Shown here one piece after another: positions 1-5,264 of a DNA stretch of 7,038 nucleotides; the first letter of the stretch is position 1, and every line of letters starts with the position of its first letter. The translations under genes and the position numbers were made by a program. The notes below the pieces were generated by a model. That model searched no databases, was not told the DNA's origin, and saw nothing but the letters and a program-made list of their open reading frames with translations. The stretch covers positions 1 through 7,038 of the forward strand of contig JBBIST010000120.1 in assembly GCA_037441125.1 (NCBI GenBank), given 5' to 3'. Source of the DNA: JALHMQ01 sp037441125. GTDB lineage: Bacteria; Pseudomonadota; Gammaproteobacteria; Burkholderiales; Burkholderiaceae_F.

Positions 1-54
1 CGGTGGGTCAGTCTTGAATGATCGCGGTGGGTCAGTTCTGAGCGATCGTCAACA
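1..54. repeat. Two 24-bp tandem repeats, probable IS21-family element end
   Basis: Positions 1-24 and 25-48 are adjacent 24-bp copies that share the core CGGTGGGTCAGT and the ending GATCG, and match at 20 of 24 positions. They are followed by TCAACA, so the block read from the other strand begins TGTTGACGATCG. Family knowledge: IS21-type elements have termini starting 5'-TG and ending CA-3', with several internal terminal repeats that bind the transposase, and GGGTCAGT-type repeats of this kind are familiar beside istB genes. No transposase reading frame is inside the window, so the element body, if present, would lie to the left. Placing the boundary at about position 54 is inference, because neither the other end nor a target duplication can be seen. 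Confidence 0.45.
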
Positions 55-182
55 GGACGCGGACTTATACGAACCGAACCGGCATCGGATTCGAATCGCG
101 TCGAATCGGATTGCCGTCCGAAACGCGGTGGCATTTGCCACTTTTTGAGTCGGTTTGAGCCCGCTTGAGGCCGACCGAGACG
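55..182. other. Intergenic stretch without a recognisable gene
   Basis: No convincing reading frame, tRNA or promoter is visible here. The stretch holds small local repeats: TCGAATCG at 91-98 and 101-108, ATCGGATT at 84-91 and 105-112, and the palindrome GATTCGAATC at 88-97. There is also a short 6-bp inverted repeat at 128-133/136-141 followed by five T residues on the plus strand. None of these is strong enough to assign a function. It separates the probable insertion-sequence end on the left from the terminator of the tRNA unit on the right. Confidence 0.5.
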
Positions 183-211
183 AAACAGGCCGCGTTAGCA
201 GCGGCCTGTTT
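183..211 (-). terminator. Intrinsic terminator after tRNA-Cys
   Basis: An 11-bp perfect inverted repeat (183-193 with 201-211) encloses a 7-nt loop. In the minus-strand transcript the stem is preceded by A residues, contains the GC-rich core CAGGCCGC/GCGGCCTG and ends in TTT followed by CGTCT. The U tract is short in this direction, whereas on the plus strand the stem is followed by TTTT, so it could act on transcripts from both sides. Its place about 45 nt beyond the tRNA-Cys 3' end makes it the natural end of the tRNA transcription unit. Confidence 0.75.
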
Positions 212-220
212 TCGGTCTAA

Positions 221-239
221 CTCCTTGAGCTACAAGGAG
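221..239 (-). other. Small hairpin in the tRNA-Cys trailer
   Basis: CTCCTTG at 221-227 pairs perfectly with CAAGGAG at 233-239 around a 5-nt loop. It lies between the tRNA-Cys 3' end and the stronger terminator hairpin, in the part of the precursor removed during 3' processing. No U tract follows it in the minus direction, so it is not itself a terminator. A role in trailer processing is possible but inferred. Confidence 0.35.
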
Positions 240-255
240 AGCGAGGTGGCAAGAC

Positions 256-329
256 TGGAGGCGGGGGTCGGAATCGAACCGGCGTACACGGATTTGCAGT
301 CCGCTGCATGGCCACTCTGCCACCCCGCC
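256..329 (-). tRNA. tRNA-Cys (anticodon GCA)
   Basis: This 74-nt gene folds as a complete cloverleaf on the minus strand. The acceptor arm GGCGGGG (329-323) pairs with CCCCGCC (266-260), followed by a U discriminator at 259 and an encoded CCA end at 258-256. U73 is the usual identity base for tRNA-Cys. The anticodon GCA (297-295) sits in the 7-nt loop CTGCAAA closed by a 5-bp stem, and the T-arm shows GGTTCGATTCC. The tRNA charges cysteine and reads UGC and UGU. It follows tRNA-Gly after 85 nt, the usual order downstream of pgsA in many Gamma- and Betaproteobacteria. I see no clear promoter of its own, so it probably depends on the promoter before tRNA-Gly. Confidence 0.97.
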
Positions 330-382
330 GAAACCTTCGGCGACCCAGGCACATCGGCCAAGGCCGGTGCCGGCAAGCAAAA

Positions 383-405
383 GGGGAAGCCGCTGCGGCT
401 TCCCC
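383..405 (-). terminator. Terminator-like hairpin between the two tRNAs
   Basis: GGGGAAGCCG at 383-392 pairs perfectly with CGGCTTCCCC at 396-405, giving a 10-bp GC-rich stem with a CTG loop. In the minus-strand transcript it is followed at once by TTTTGCTT (382-375), the layout of a Rho-independent terminator. It starts 9 nt after the CCA end of tRNA-Gly. If it is active, much transcription from the tRNA promoter would stop here and tRNA-Cys would be made by read-through. Alternatively it may mainly be a processing or stability hairpin between the two tRNAs. The structure is seen directly; its efficiency is unknown. Confidence 0.65.
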
Positions 406-414
406 TCGACAAGC

Positions 415-490
415 TGGAGCGGGAAACGAGTCTCGAACTCGCGACCTCAACCTTGGCAAGGTTGCGCTCTACCAACTGAGCTATTCCCGC
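415..490 (-). tRNA. tRNA-Gly (anticodon GCC)
   Basis: This 76-nt cloverleaf lies on the minus strand. The acceptor strand GCGGGAA (490-484) pairs with TTCCCGC (425-419), with a U discriminator at 418 and encoded CCA at 417-415. The D-arm reads AGCTCAGTTGGTAGAGC, the anticodon GCC is at 457-455 in the loop TTGCCAA closed by CAACC/GGTTG, and the T-arm carries GAGTTCGAGACTC. It is the major glycine tRNA reading GGC and GGU, which suits a genome where GGC dominates. A strong promoter ends only about 14 nt upstream of the mature 5' end, so the 5' leader removed by RNase P must be very short. Confidence 0.98.
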
Positions 491-503
491 GGACGAAGGC
501 GCG

Positions 504-531
504 ATTATATCGGCCGAGAAAGGCAAGTCAA
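504..531 (-). promoter_or_regulatory. Sigma-70 promoter of the tRNA-Gly/tRNA-Cys unit
   Basis: On the minus strand TTGACT (531-526) is separated by 16 nt from a perfect TATAAT (509-504). The -35 box matches TTGACA at five of six positions. The expected start site is near 496-498, just before the tRNA-Gly 5' end at 490. The stretch right after the -10 box is CGCGCC. A GC-rich discriminator of this type is characteristic of stable-RNA promoters under stringent (ppGpp/DksA) control, so such regulation is a reasonable inference. The promoter fits into the 53-nt gap after the pgsA stop, which lets the tRNAs be transcribed independently of the upstream operon. Confidence 0.85.
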
Positions 532-543
532 AAGACGCCGCCA

Positions 544-1155
544 TTACTCGCGACCGGTCAGGTGCGGCCAGGCCAGCCGCAGGTAGTAGAGCATCGAGTA
601 GACGGTGAGCACCGCCGCGACGTAGATCAGCACGGTGCCGATCGCCGCCACCGGAATCACGCCGAACAGAGGGTCCCAGAAGAGCAGCACCGGGATGGCG
701 ATCATCTGCGCCACGGTCTTGGCCTTGCCGAGCCAGTTGACGGCGACGTTAGACGAGGCGCCGATCTGCGCCATCCACTCGCGCAGCGCCGACACGGCGA
801 TCTCGCGGCCGATGATCACCAGGGCGACGAAGCCGTCGACCCGGTCGAGCGACAGCAGCACCACGAGCGCCGCGCACACCATCAGCTTGTCGGCCACCGG
901 ATCGAGGAAGGCGCCGAGCGGCGTGATCTGGCCGTAGCGGCGCGCATACCAACCGTCGACCGCATCGGTGACCGCCGCCAGCGTGAACAGCGCGCAGCCG
1001 GCGATGTTGCGCCAGTGCATCGCCATCCACGGGTCGGGCAGGTAGAACACGCCGACCACCATCGGGATCATCGCGATCCGCGCCCAGGTCAGCACCATCG
1101 GCACGTTGAGCAGCGGTGCCGGTCCGCCGGCAGCGGTTTCCTTGGCGGAGTTCAC
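544..1155 (-). CDS. pgsA: CDP-diacylglycerol--glycerol-3-phosphate 3-phosphatidyltransferase
   Basis: PgsA transfers a phosphatidyl group from CDP-diacylglycerol to glycerol-3-phosphate, the committed step toward phosphatidylglycerol and cardiolipin in the inner membrane. The 203-residue protein carries the complete CDP-alcohol phosphotransferase signature D-G-x2-A-R-x8-G-x3-D-x3-D, with Asp64 just ahead, then Asp67-Gly68, Ala71-Arg72, Gly81, Asp85 and Asp89. These acidic residues bind the metal ions. PgsA-typical blocks GREIAVSALREW (116-127) and GKAKTVAQM (143-151) follow. Several hydrophobic helices are apparent, around 18-38, 50-63, 92-116, 148-160 and 166-192. The start is GTG at 1155-1153, overlapping the uvrC TGA as GTGA. 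No good ribosome-binding site precedes it, so translation is probably coupled to uvrC. Starting at Met20 would cut into the conserved N-terminal helix. The length is slightly above the usual 180-190 because of a polar N-terminal extension. The stop is TAA. Confidence 0.95.
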   Translation of the reverse strand: MNSAKETAAGGPAPLLNVPMVLTWARIAMIPMVVGVFYLPDPWMAMHWRNIAGCALFTLAAVTDAVDGWYARRYGQITPLGAFLDPVADKLMVCAALVVLLSLDRVDGFVALVIIGREIAVSALREWMAQIGASSNVAVNWLGKAKTVAQMIAIPVLLFWDPLFGVIPVAAIGTVLIYVAAVLTVYSMLYYLRLAWPHLTGRE

Positions 1156-3047
1156 GGGGACGGGTCGTTGTCGGGCACGGTCGCGACCCCGTGCAACTGG
1201 CCGTAGATGCGCTCGGCCAGCTTACGCGAAACGCCTTCGACCTTTGCGATGTCCTCGACCGAGGCCGCGCGCAGGCCGCGCAGGCCGCCGAAGCGCGCCA
1301 GCAGCTTCTGGCGCCGCTTCGGACCGACGCCTTCGAACTGCTCGACCTGCGAGGTGTTGCGCGCACGCGCGCGCCGCGCGCGCATGCCGGTGATGGCGAA
1401 GCGATGCGCTTCGTCGCGAATCTGCGCGATCAGCATCAGCGCCTGCGAATCGCGGCCCGGCGCCAGCGGCTCCCGCGCGTCGGCGAACACCAGTTCCTCC
1501 AGTCCCACCTTGCGCTGCTCGCCCTTGGACACGCCGACCAGCAGCGTCGGATCGAGGGCGAGTTCCTCGAACGCCGCGCGTGCCGCCGCCACCTGCGCGG
1601 CACCGCCGTCGATCAGCACCAGGGTCGGCATCGGCCCTTCGCCGCGCGCCACCGCGCCGTAGCGACGGGTCACCGCCTGGCGCATCGCGGCGCAGTCGTC
1701 GCCCGGCTCGATGCCCTCGATGTTGAAGCGCCGGTACTGCTTCGGCTGCAGCGCGTGCTGTTCGTAGACGACGCAGGCCGCCTGGGTGGCTTCGCCCATC
1801 GTGTGGCTGACGTCGAAGCACTCGATGCGCACGCGCGCCGGGTCGCCGTCCTCGGGCTCGAGAGCGAGCGCCTCGACCAGCGCCAGCGTGCGTGCCTGCT
1901 GCGAGCCCTGGTCGGCCAGGCGTCGCGCCAGCGCCAAACGTGCGTTGGCCTCGGCCATCTCGAGCCAGCGGCGGCGCTGTGTCTGCGGCTGGCGCAGGAT
2001 CTGGACCGCGTGGCCGCGTTCGGCGAACAGCGCCTGCCAGCCGGCGGCGTCCAGGTCGGCGTTGACCACCAGCACCGGCGGCGGCGCCTGCTCGAGATAA
2101 TGCTGCGACAGGAAGGCTTCCAGCACTTCGGCCGCTTCGCCCTCGCCTTCAACGCGCGCCGGAAAGTAGGGCCGATCGCCGAGGTGGCGGCCGCCGCGCA
2201 CCATCGCCAGGTTGACGCAGAACTGGCCGCCGTCCTGCGCCAGCGCGAGCACGTCGGCATCGACCTCGGCGTCGCGACCGCTGCTGCTGTCGACCGCCTG
2301 CTGGTGCAGCACGCGCGCCAGCGCCCCCAACTGGTCGCGCACCGCGGCCGCCTGTTCAAACTTCAGTTCGGCCGCATGAGCATGCATGCGCGCCTCGAGC
2401 TCGGCCATCACGGCGTCGCTCTGCCCGTGCAGGAAGCGCAGCGCCCGCGCCACGTCCTGCGCGTAGCTGGCTTCGTCGATCAAGCCGACGCAGGGCGCCG
2501 AACAGCGCTGGATCTGATACAGCAGACAGGGCCGCGAACGGTGCCTGAAGACCGAGTCCTCGCAGGTGCGCAGGCGAAACACCTTCTGCAGTTCGCGGAT
2601 CGTGTCCTTGACCGCCCAGGCGCTCGGGTAGGGGCCGAAGTACTGCGCCTTGCGCTCGAGGGCGCCGCGGTAGTAGGAGATGCGCGCGAAGGCATGGGCG
2701 GAGAATTTCAGGTACGGGTAGCTCTTGTCGTCGCGAAACAGGATGTTGTAGCGCGGCGCCAGCGTTTTGATCAGGTTGTTCTCGAGCAGCAGCGCTTCGG
2801 CCTCGGAGCGCGTGACCGTGGTCTCGATGTCGGCCACGCGCGCCAGCATGTGCGCGGTGCGCGCTGCAACCGACTTGTTGAAGTAGGAGGCCACGCGCCG
2901 GCGCAGATCGCGTGCCTTGCCGACGTACAGGACGGTGCCGGCGGCATCGCGCATCCGGTACACGCCCGGCAGCGCCGGCAGCGCAGCCAGGATCGGCCGC
3001 GGGTCGAATGGCGCGGTGCTGCCGGCCGCCGGCTCGACCTCGGACAT
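1152..3047 (-). CDS. uvrC: Excinuclease ABC subunit C
   Basis: UvrC makes both incisions around a bulky DNA lesion after UvrA and UvrB have located it. The 631-residue protein shows the full domain order. The N-terminal GIY-YIG nuclease for the 3' cut has GVY at 28-30, YVG at 41-43, Arg46 and the conserved ALLLENNLIK at 85-94. Four cysteines (162, 174, 182, 186) have the same 12/8/4 spacing as those that hold an iron-sulfur cluster in E. coli UvrC. The UVR motif that binds UvrB lies at about 215-248. The C-terminal RNase H-like nuclease for the 5' cut has Asp412 (CFDVSHTMGE), Asp451, Asp480 (LIDGG) and His548 (RDEAHRF), aligning with E. coli D399, D438, D466 and H538. A double helix-hairpin-helix DNA-binding region follows at about 568-619. 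The start is ATG with AGAGG six bases upstream. All expected catalytic residues are present, so the enzyme should be active. Confidence 0.98.
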   Translation of the reverse strand: MSEVEPAAGSTAPFDPRPILAALPALPGVYRMRDAAGTVLYVGKARDLRRRVASYFNKSVAARTAHMLARVADIETTVTRSEAEALLLENNLIKTLAPRYNILFRDDKSYPYLKFSAHAFARISYYRGALERKAQYFGPYPSAWAVKDTIRELQKVFRLRTCEDSVFRHRSRPCLLYQIQRCSAPCVGLIDEASYAQDVARALRFLHGQSDAVMAELEARMHAHAAELKFEQAAAVRDQLGALARVLHQQAVDSSSGRDAEVDADVLALAQDGGQFCVNLAMVRGGRHLGDRPYFPARVEGEGEAAEVLEAFLSQHYLEQAPPPVLVVNADLDAAGWQALFAERGHAVQILRQPQTQRRRWLEMAEANARLALARRLADQGSQQARTLALVEALALEPEDGDPARVRIECFDVSHTMGEATQAACVVYEQHALQPKQYRRFNIEGIEPGDDCAAMRQAVTRRYGAVARGEGPMPTLVLIDGGAAQVAAARAAFEELALDPTLLVGVSKGEQRKVGLEELVFADAREPLAPGRDSQALMLIAQIRDEAHRFAITGMRARRARARNTSQVEQFEGVGPKRRQKLLARFGGLRGLRAASVEDIAKVEGVSRKLAERIYGQLHGVATVPDNDPSP

Positions 3048-3053
3048 TGCCGG

Positions 3054-3058
3054 CCTCT
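3054..3058 (-). promoter_or_regulatory. uvrC ribosome-binding site overlapping the nagZ stop
   Basis: On the minus strand the sequence TAGAGG contains both the nagZ stop codon TAG (3059-3057) and the Shine-Dalgarno-like AGAGG (3058-3054), followed by a 6-nt spacer to the uvrC ATG at 3047-3045. It is the clearest ribosome-binding site within the operon and fixes the uvrC start. A ribosome ending on nagZ would cover the site, so the two genes may be translationally linked. Confidence 0.7.
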
Positions 3059-4097
3059 AGCCGCCAGCGGCGGCCAGCGCCAGCAGATCCGCGCGCGCGC
3101 TGCGGTACGGCGCGCTGGCCTGCAACGTCTCGATCGGCAGCGCCGGTCCGCACGGCCGCAGGCGCTGCAGCCTCTCCTCGAAGGCGGGGGTCGGCCGCCA
3201 GTCGAGTCCGGCCAGCAGCGCATCGGCGTCGCTGCCGGCATTGCAGACGATCAGGAAGTCGCAGCCGGCGTCGATCGCCGCCTGCCCGCTCTCGACCAGG
3301 CTGCCACAGGCGCGCGCCGCGGCCATCGACAGGTCGTCGCTGAACACGGCGCCGCTGAAGCCGAGTTCGGTGCGCAGGATGTCGATCCAGCGACGCGAGA
3401 AGCCGGCCGGCCGATCGTCGACCTGCGGATAGACGACGTGCGCCGGCATCACGCTCGCCAGCGCCGGACCGAGCCAGCCGTAGGGCGCGGCGTCGTCGGC
3501 GAGGATGTCGGCGAGCGCGCGATCGTCGACCGGCAGCGCCGTGTGCGAGTCGACCTCGGCCCAGCCGTGGCCGGGGAAGTGCTTGCCGCAGTTGGCCATG
3601 CCGGCCAGGCGCATGCCGTGGCAAAGCTGGGCTGCGAGCATCGCCACGCTGCGCGGATCGCGCGCCAGGGCGCGATCGCCGATCACGCCGCTGCGGCCCC
3701 AGGCGAGGTCGAACACCGGCGCGAACGACAGGTCGATGCCGAAGGCACGCAGTTCGGCGGCCAGCACGTAGCCCGTCGCCAGCGCCGTGCGGCTGGCCAG
3801 CGGCGGGTCGCGTTCCCACAGCGCGCCGAGTTCGGCCATCGCCGGCAGGCGCGTGAACGGCGGTGCGCGCAGGCGCTGCACGCGGCCGCCCTCGTGGTCG
3901 ATGGCGATCAACAGCGCCGGCTCGCGCAGCGCGTGGATCTCGGCGGTCAGCGCCGCCAGTTGCCCGGCGCTCTCGAAGTTGCGCGTGAACAGGATCGCCA
4001 TGCCCACGCGCGGGTGGCGCAGGCGCTCGCACTCGGCCGCGGTGAGTTGCGTGCCGGCGATGTCGATCACCACCGGTCCCAGTGCCGATCCGTTCAT
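3057..4097 (-). CDS. nagZ: Beta-N-acetylhexosaminidase NagZ (family 3 glycoside hydrolase)
   Basis: NagZ removes N-acetylglucosamine from GlcNAc-1,6-anhydromuropeptides during peptidoglycan recycling. In Gram-negative bacteria it acts in the cytoplasm and its products feed the AmpR/AmpC beta-lactamase signal in species that have that system. The 346-residue protein, a usual length for the single-domain form, shows DHEGGRVQR at 67-75 and the NagZ signature KHFPGHG at 172-178 followed by Asp183-Ser-His185, the Asp/His pair on the mobile catalytic loop. FSDDLSM at 252-258 carries the nucleophile Asp254. No signal peptide is seen, which agrees with a cytoplasmic location. The start is the ATG at 4097-4095, overlapping the acpS stop as ATGA. 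A longer open frame runs 101 codons upstream, but that part is acpS read in another frame. The stop is TAG. Confidence 0.96.
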   Translation of the reverse strand: MNGSALGPVVIDIAGTQLTAAECERLRHPRVGMAILFTRNFESAGQLAALTAEIHALREPALLIAIDHEGGRVQRLRAPPFTRLPAMAELGALWERDPPLASRTALATGYVLAAELRAFGIDLSFAPVFDLAWGRSGVIGDRALARDPRSVAMLAAQLCHGMRLAGMANCGKHFPGHGWAEVDSHTALPVDDRALADILADDAAPYGWLGPALASVMPAHVVYPQVDDRPAGFSRRWIDILRTELGFSGAVFSDDLSMAAARACGSLVESGQAAIDAGCDFLIVCNAGSDADALLAGLDWRPTPAFEERLQRLRPCGPALPIETLQASAPYRSARADLLALAAAGG

Positions 4098-4504
4098 GCG
4101 CGTTCCGTGGTCGCGTCCGACTCGGCGATCGCATAGGCGATCGCCAGCGAGCGCTCGTCGCTGACCGAGACGTGCAGGCGCAGCGCGCGCTGGCGCAGAT
4201 GGGCGGCGAGTGCGCCGCTGGCGCGTGCCACCGGTGCGCCGCCGGGCGCGTTCAGGACCTGCAGTGCGCGCCAGCTCATCGGCGCGCGCATGCCGAGACC
4301 GAGGGCCTTGCTCACCGCCTCCTTGGCGGCGAAGCGCGTGGCGAGAAAGCTCAGGCCGCGGCGGGCGCTGCGGCCGCGCCGCGCCAGGTAGCGCGGCCAC
4401 TCGTCGGCGCCGAGGATGCGCTGCGCGAAGCGGTCGCCGAAGCGCGCCAGTGCCGCCTCGATGCGCTCGATTTCCACCAGGTCGGTGCCGATGCCGACGA
4501 TCAT
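4094..4504 (-). CDS. acpS: Holo-[acyl-carrier-protein] synthase
   Basis: AcpS transfers the 4'-phosphopantetheine arm from coenzyme A to a serine of apo-acyl carrier protein, activating it for fatty-acid synthesis. The 136-residue product has the two short motifs that define the family: GIGTDLVEIERIE (4-16) with metal-binding Asp8, and FAAKEAVSKALGLG (58-71) with Glu62 and Lys66, matching E. coli Asp9, Glu58 and Lys62. It is slightly longer than the usual ~126 residues, with an Arg-rich insertion at about 42-50 and a short C-terminal extension. The start is the ATG at 4504-4502 overlapping the pdxJ TGA as ATGA, and its own TGA overlaps the nagZ start in the same way. There is only a weak purine-rich stretch upstream, so coupling is likely. 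The pdxJ-acpS order is conserved in many Proteobacteria. Confidence 0.96.
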   Translation of the reverse strand: MIVGIGTDLVEIERIEAALARFGDRFAQRILGADEWPRYLARRGRSARRGLSFLATRFAAKEAVSKALGLGMRAPMSWRALQVLNAPGGAPVARASGALAAHLRQRALRLHVSVSDERSLAIAYAIAESDATTERA

Positions 4505-5253
4505 CGGTCGGTCTTCGCGCCGGCGCGACGGATCTCGGCCTGATACAGGCGCACCGCGCGCTCGAGCCCGAACTCGAGCGCGTCGGCGATCAGCGCGTGC
4601 CCGATCGAGACTTCGGACACGCCGGGCACCGCCGTCAAGAAGGGCGCGAGATTGTCGCGATTCAGATCGTGGCCGGCGTTGACGCCGAGCCCGGCGCGCA
4701 GCGCCGCCTCGGCCGCCGCCCGGTAGCGCCGCAACTGCTCGTCTTGCTGCGCCGTGCCGAAGGCGCGCGCATAGGGCTCGGTGTAGAGCTCGACGCGGTC
4801 GGCGCCGAGGTCGCGCGCCGCCTGCATCGCCTCCGGCACCGGGTCCATGAACAGGCTCACGCGCACGCCGAGCGCGCGCGCCGCTTCGATCAGCGGCGCC
4901 AGCCTGGCGCCGTCGCGCGCCAGATCCCAGCCGTGGTCGGAGGTGAAGGCGCCGGTCTCGTCGGGCACGTAAGTGCACTGCTGCGGGCGCACCGCCTGCA
5001 CGTAGTCGAGCAACTGGTGAAACGGATTGCCTTCGATGTTGAACTCGCACGCCGGCCAGCGCTCGAGCAGCGCCGCCAGTTCGGCGACGTCGGGGCCGCG
5101 CACATGGCGGCCATCCGGGCGCGGATGAACGGTAAGGCCGTCGGCGCCGGCTTCGAGCGCGATCAGCCCGAACTTGGTCACGCTCGGCAGGCCGATCGTG
5201 CGCGTGTTGCGCAACAGGGCGATCTTGTTCAGGTTGACGCTGAGCGCGGTCAT
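4501..5253 (-). CDS. pdxJ: Pyridoxine 5'-phosphate synthase
   Basis: PdxJ condenses 3-amino-2-oxopropyl phosphate (1-amino-acetone-3-phosphate), made by PdxA, with 1-deoxy-D-xylulose 5-phosphate to give pyridoxine 5'-phosphate in the DXP-dependent vitamin B6 route. The 250-residue protein is a TIM-barrel enzyme of normal length. Conserved segments are VNLNKIALLRNTR (6-18), TVHPRPDGRH (41-50), FNIEGNP (71-77) with Glu74, VSLFMDP (132-138), VELYT (154-158), NAGHDLN (192-198) and SIGHALI (216-222). It departs from the enterobacterial form at VNIDH, where this protein has Asn9-Lys10 in place of Asp-His. It also has HPRPD for HLRED and the FNIEGNP/TSDHGWD (104-110) blocks. I recall this combination from Xanthomonas-type PdxJ. 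The start is ATG, 11 nt after the recO stop, with no obvious ribosome-binding site. Confidence 0.95.
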   Translation of the reverse strand: MTALSVNLNKIALLRNTRTIGLPSVTKFGLIALEAGADGLTVHPRPDGRHVRGPDVAELAALLERWPACEFNIEGNPFHQLLDYVQAVRPQQCTYVPDETGAFTSDHGWDLARDGARLAPLIEAARALGVRVSLFMDPVPEAMQAARDLGADRVELYTEPYARAFGTAQQDEQLRRYRAAAEAALRAGLGVNAGHDLNRDNLAPFLTAVPGVSEVSIGHALIADALEFGLERAVRLYQAEIRRAGAKTDR

Positions 5254-5264
5254 CGCGGCAGGAC

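Noticed and set aside
1..48. Start of a CRISPR array
   Set aside because: There are only two copies, directly adjacent with no spacer, and they are diverged from each other.
128..146. Small plus-strand terminator (6-bp stem followed by TTTTT)
   Set aside because: The loop would be only 2 nt, leaving a 5-bp stem in practice, and no plus-strand gene is seen upstream within the window. It is too weak to call.
165..586. Several short open frames on both strands across the tRNA region
   Set aside because: They run straight through two complete tRNA genes and their promoter, have no convincing start signals and resemble no protein.
1383..1385. UvrC residue 555 is Met where E. coli has a conserved His (GHRKKR), suggesting loss of the catalytic histidine
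   Set aside because: Counting from the C-terminus, the catalytic E. coli H538 and Thermotoga H488 correspond to the histidine seven residues earlier, in RDEAHRF, which is present here as His548. The Met is a lineage variant, not a lost catalytic residue.
1116..4136. A 1006-codon open frame on the plus strand, antisense to uvrC and nagZ
   Set aside because: It is opposite two proteins with complete catalytic motifs, and its translation is a low-complexity mix of Arg, Ala, Gln, His and Val with no domain. Long antisense open frames are expected in GC-rich DNA because stop codons are rare.
4098..4400. N-terminal extension of NagZ by 101 codons
   Set aside because: The extra part is only acpS read in another frame. 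The ATG at 4097 starts directly before the conserved NagZ N-terminus and forms the same ATGA overlap as neighbouring genes.
4505..5050. Extension of AcpS upstream to 318 residues
   Set aside because: The family-defining GTDLVEIERI begins four residues after the ATG at 4504, and the upstream part is pdxJ out of frame.
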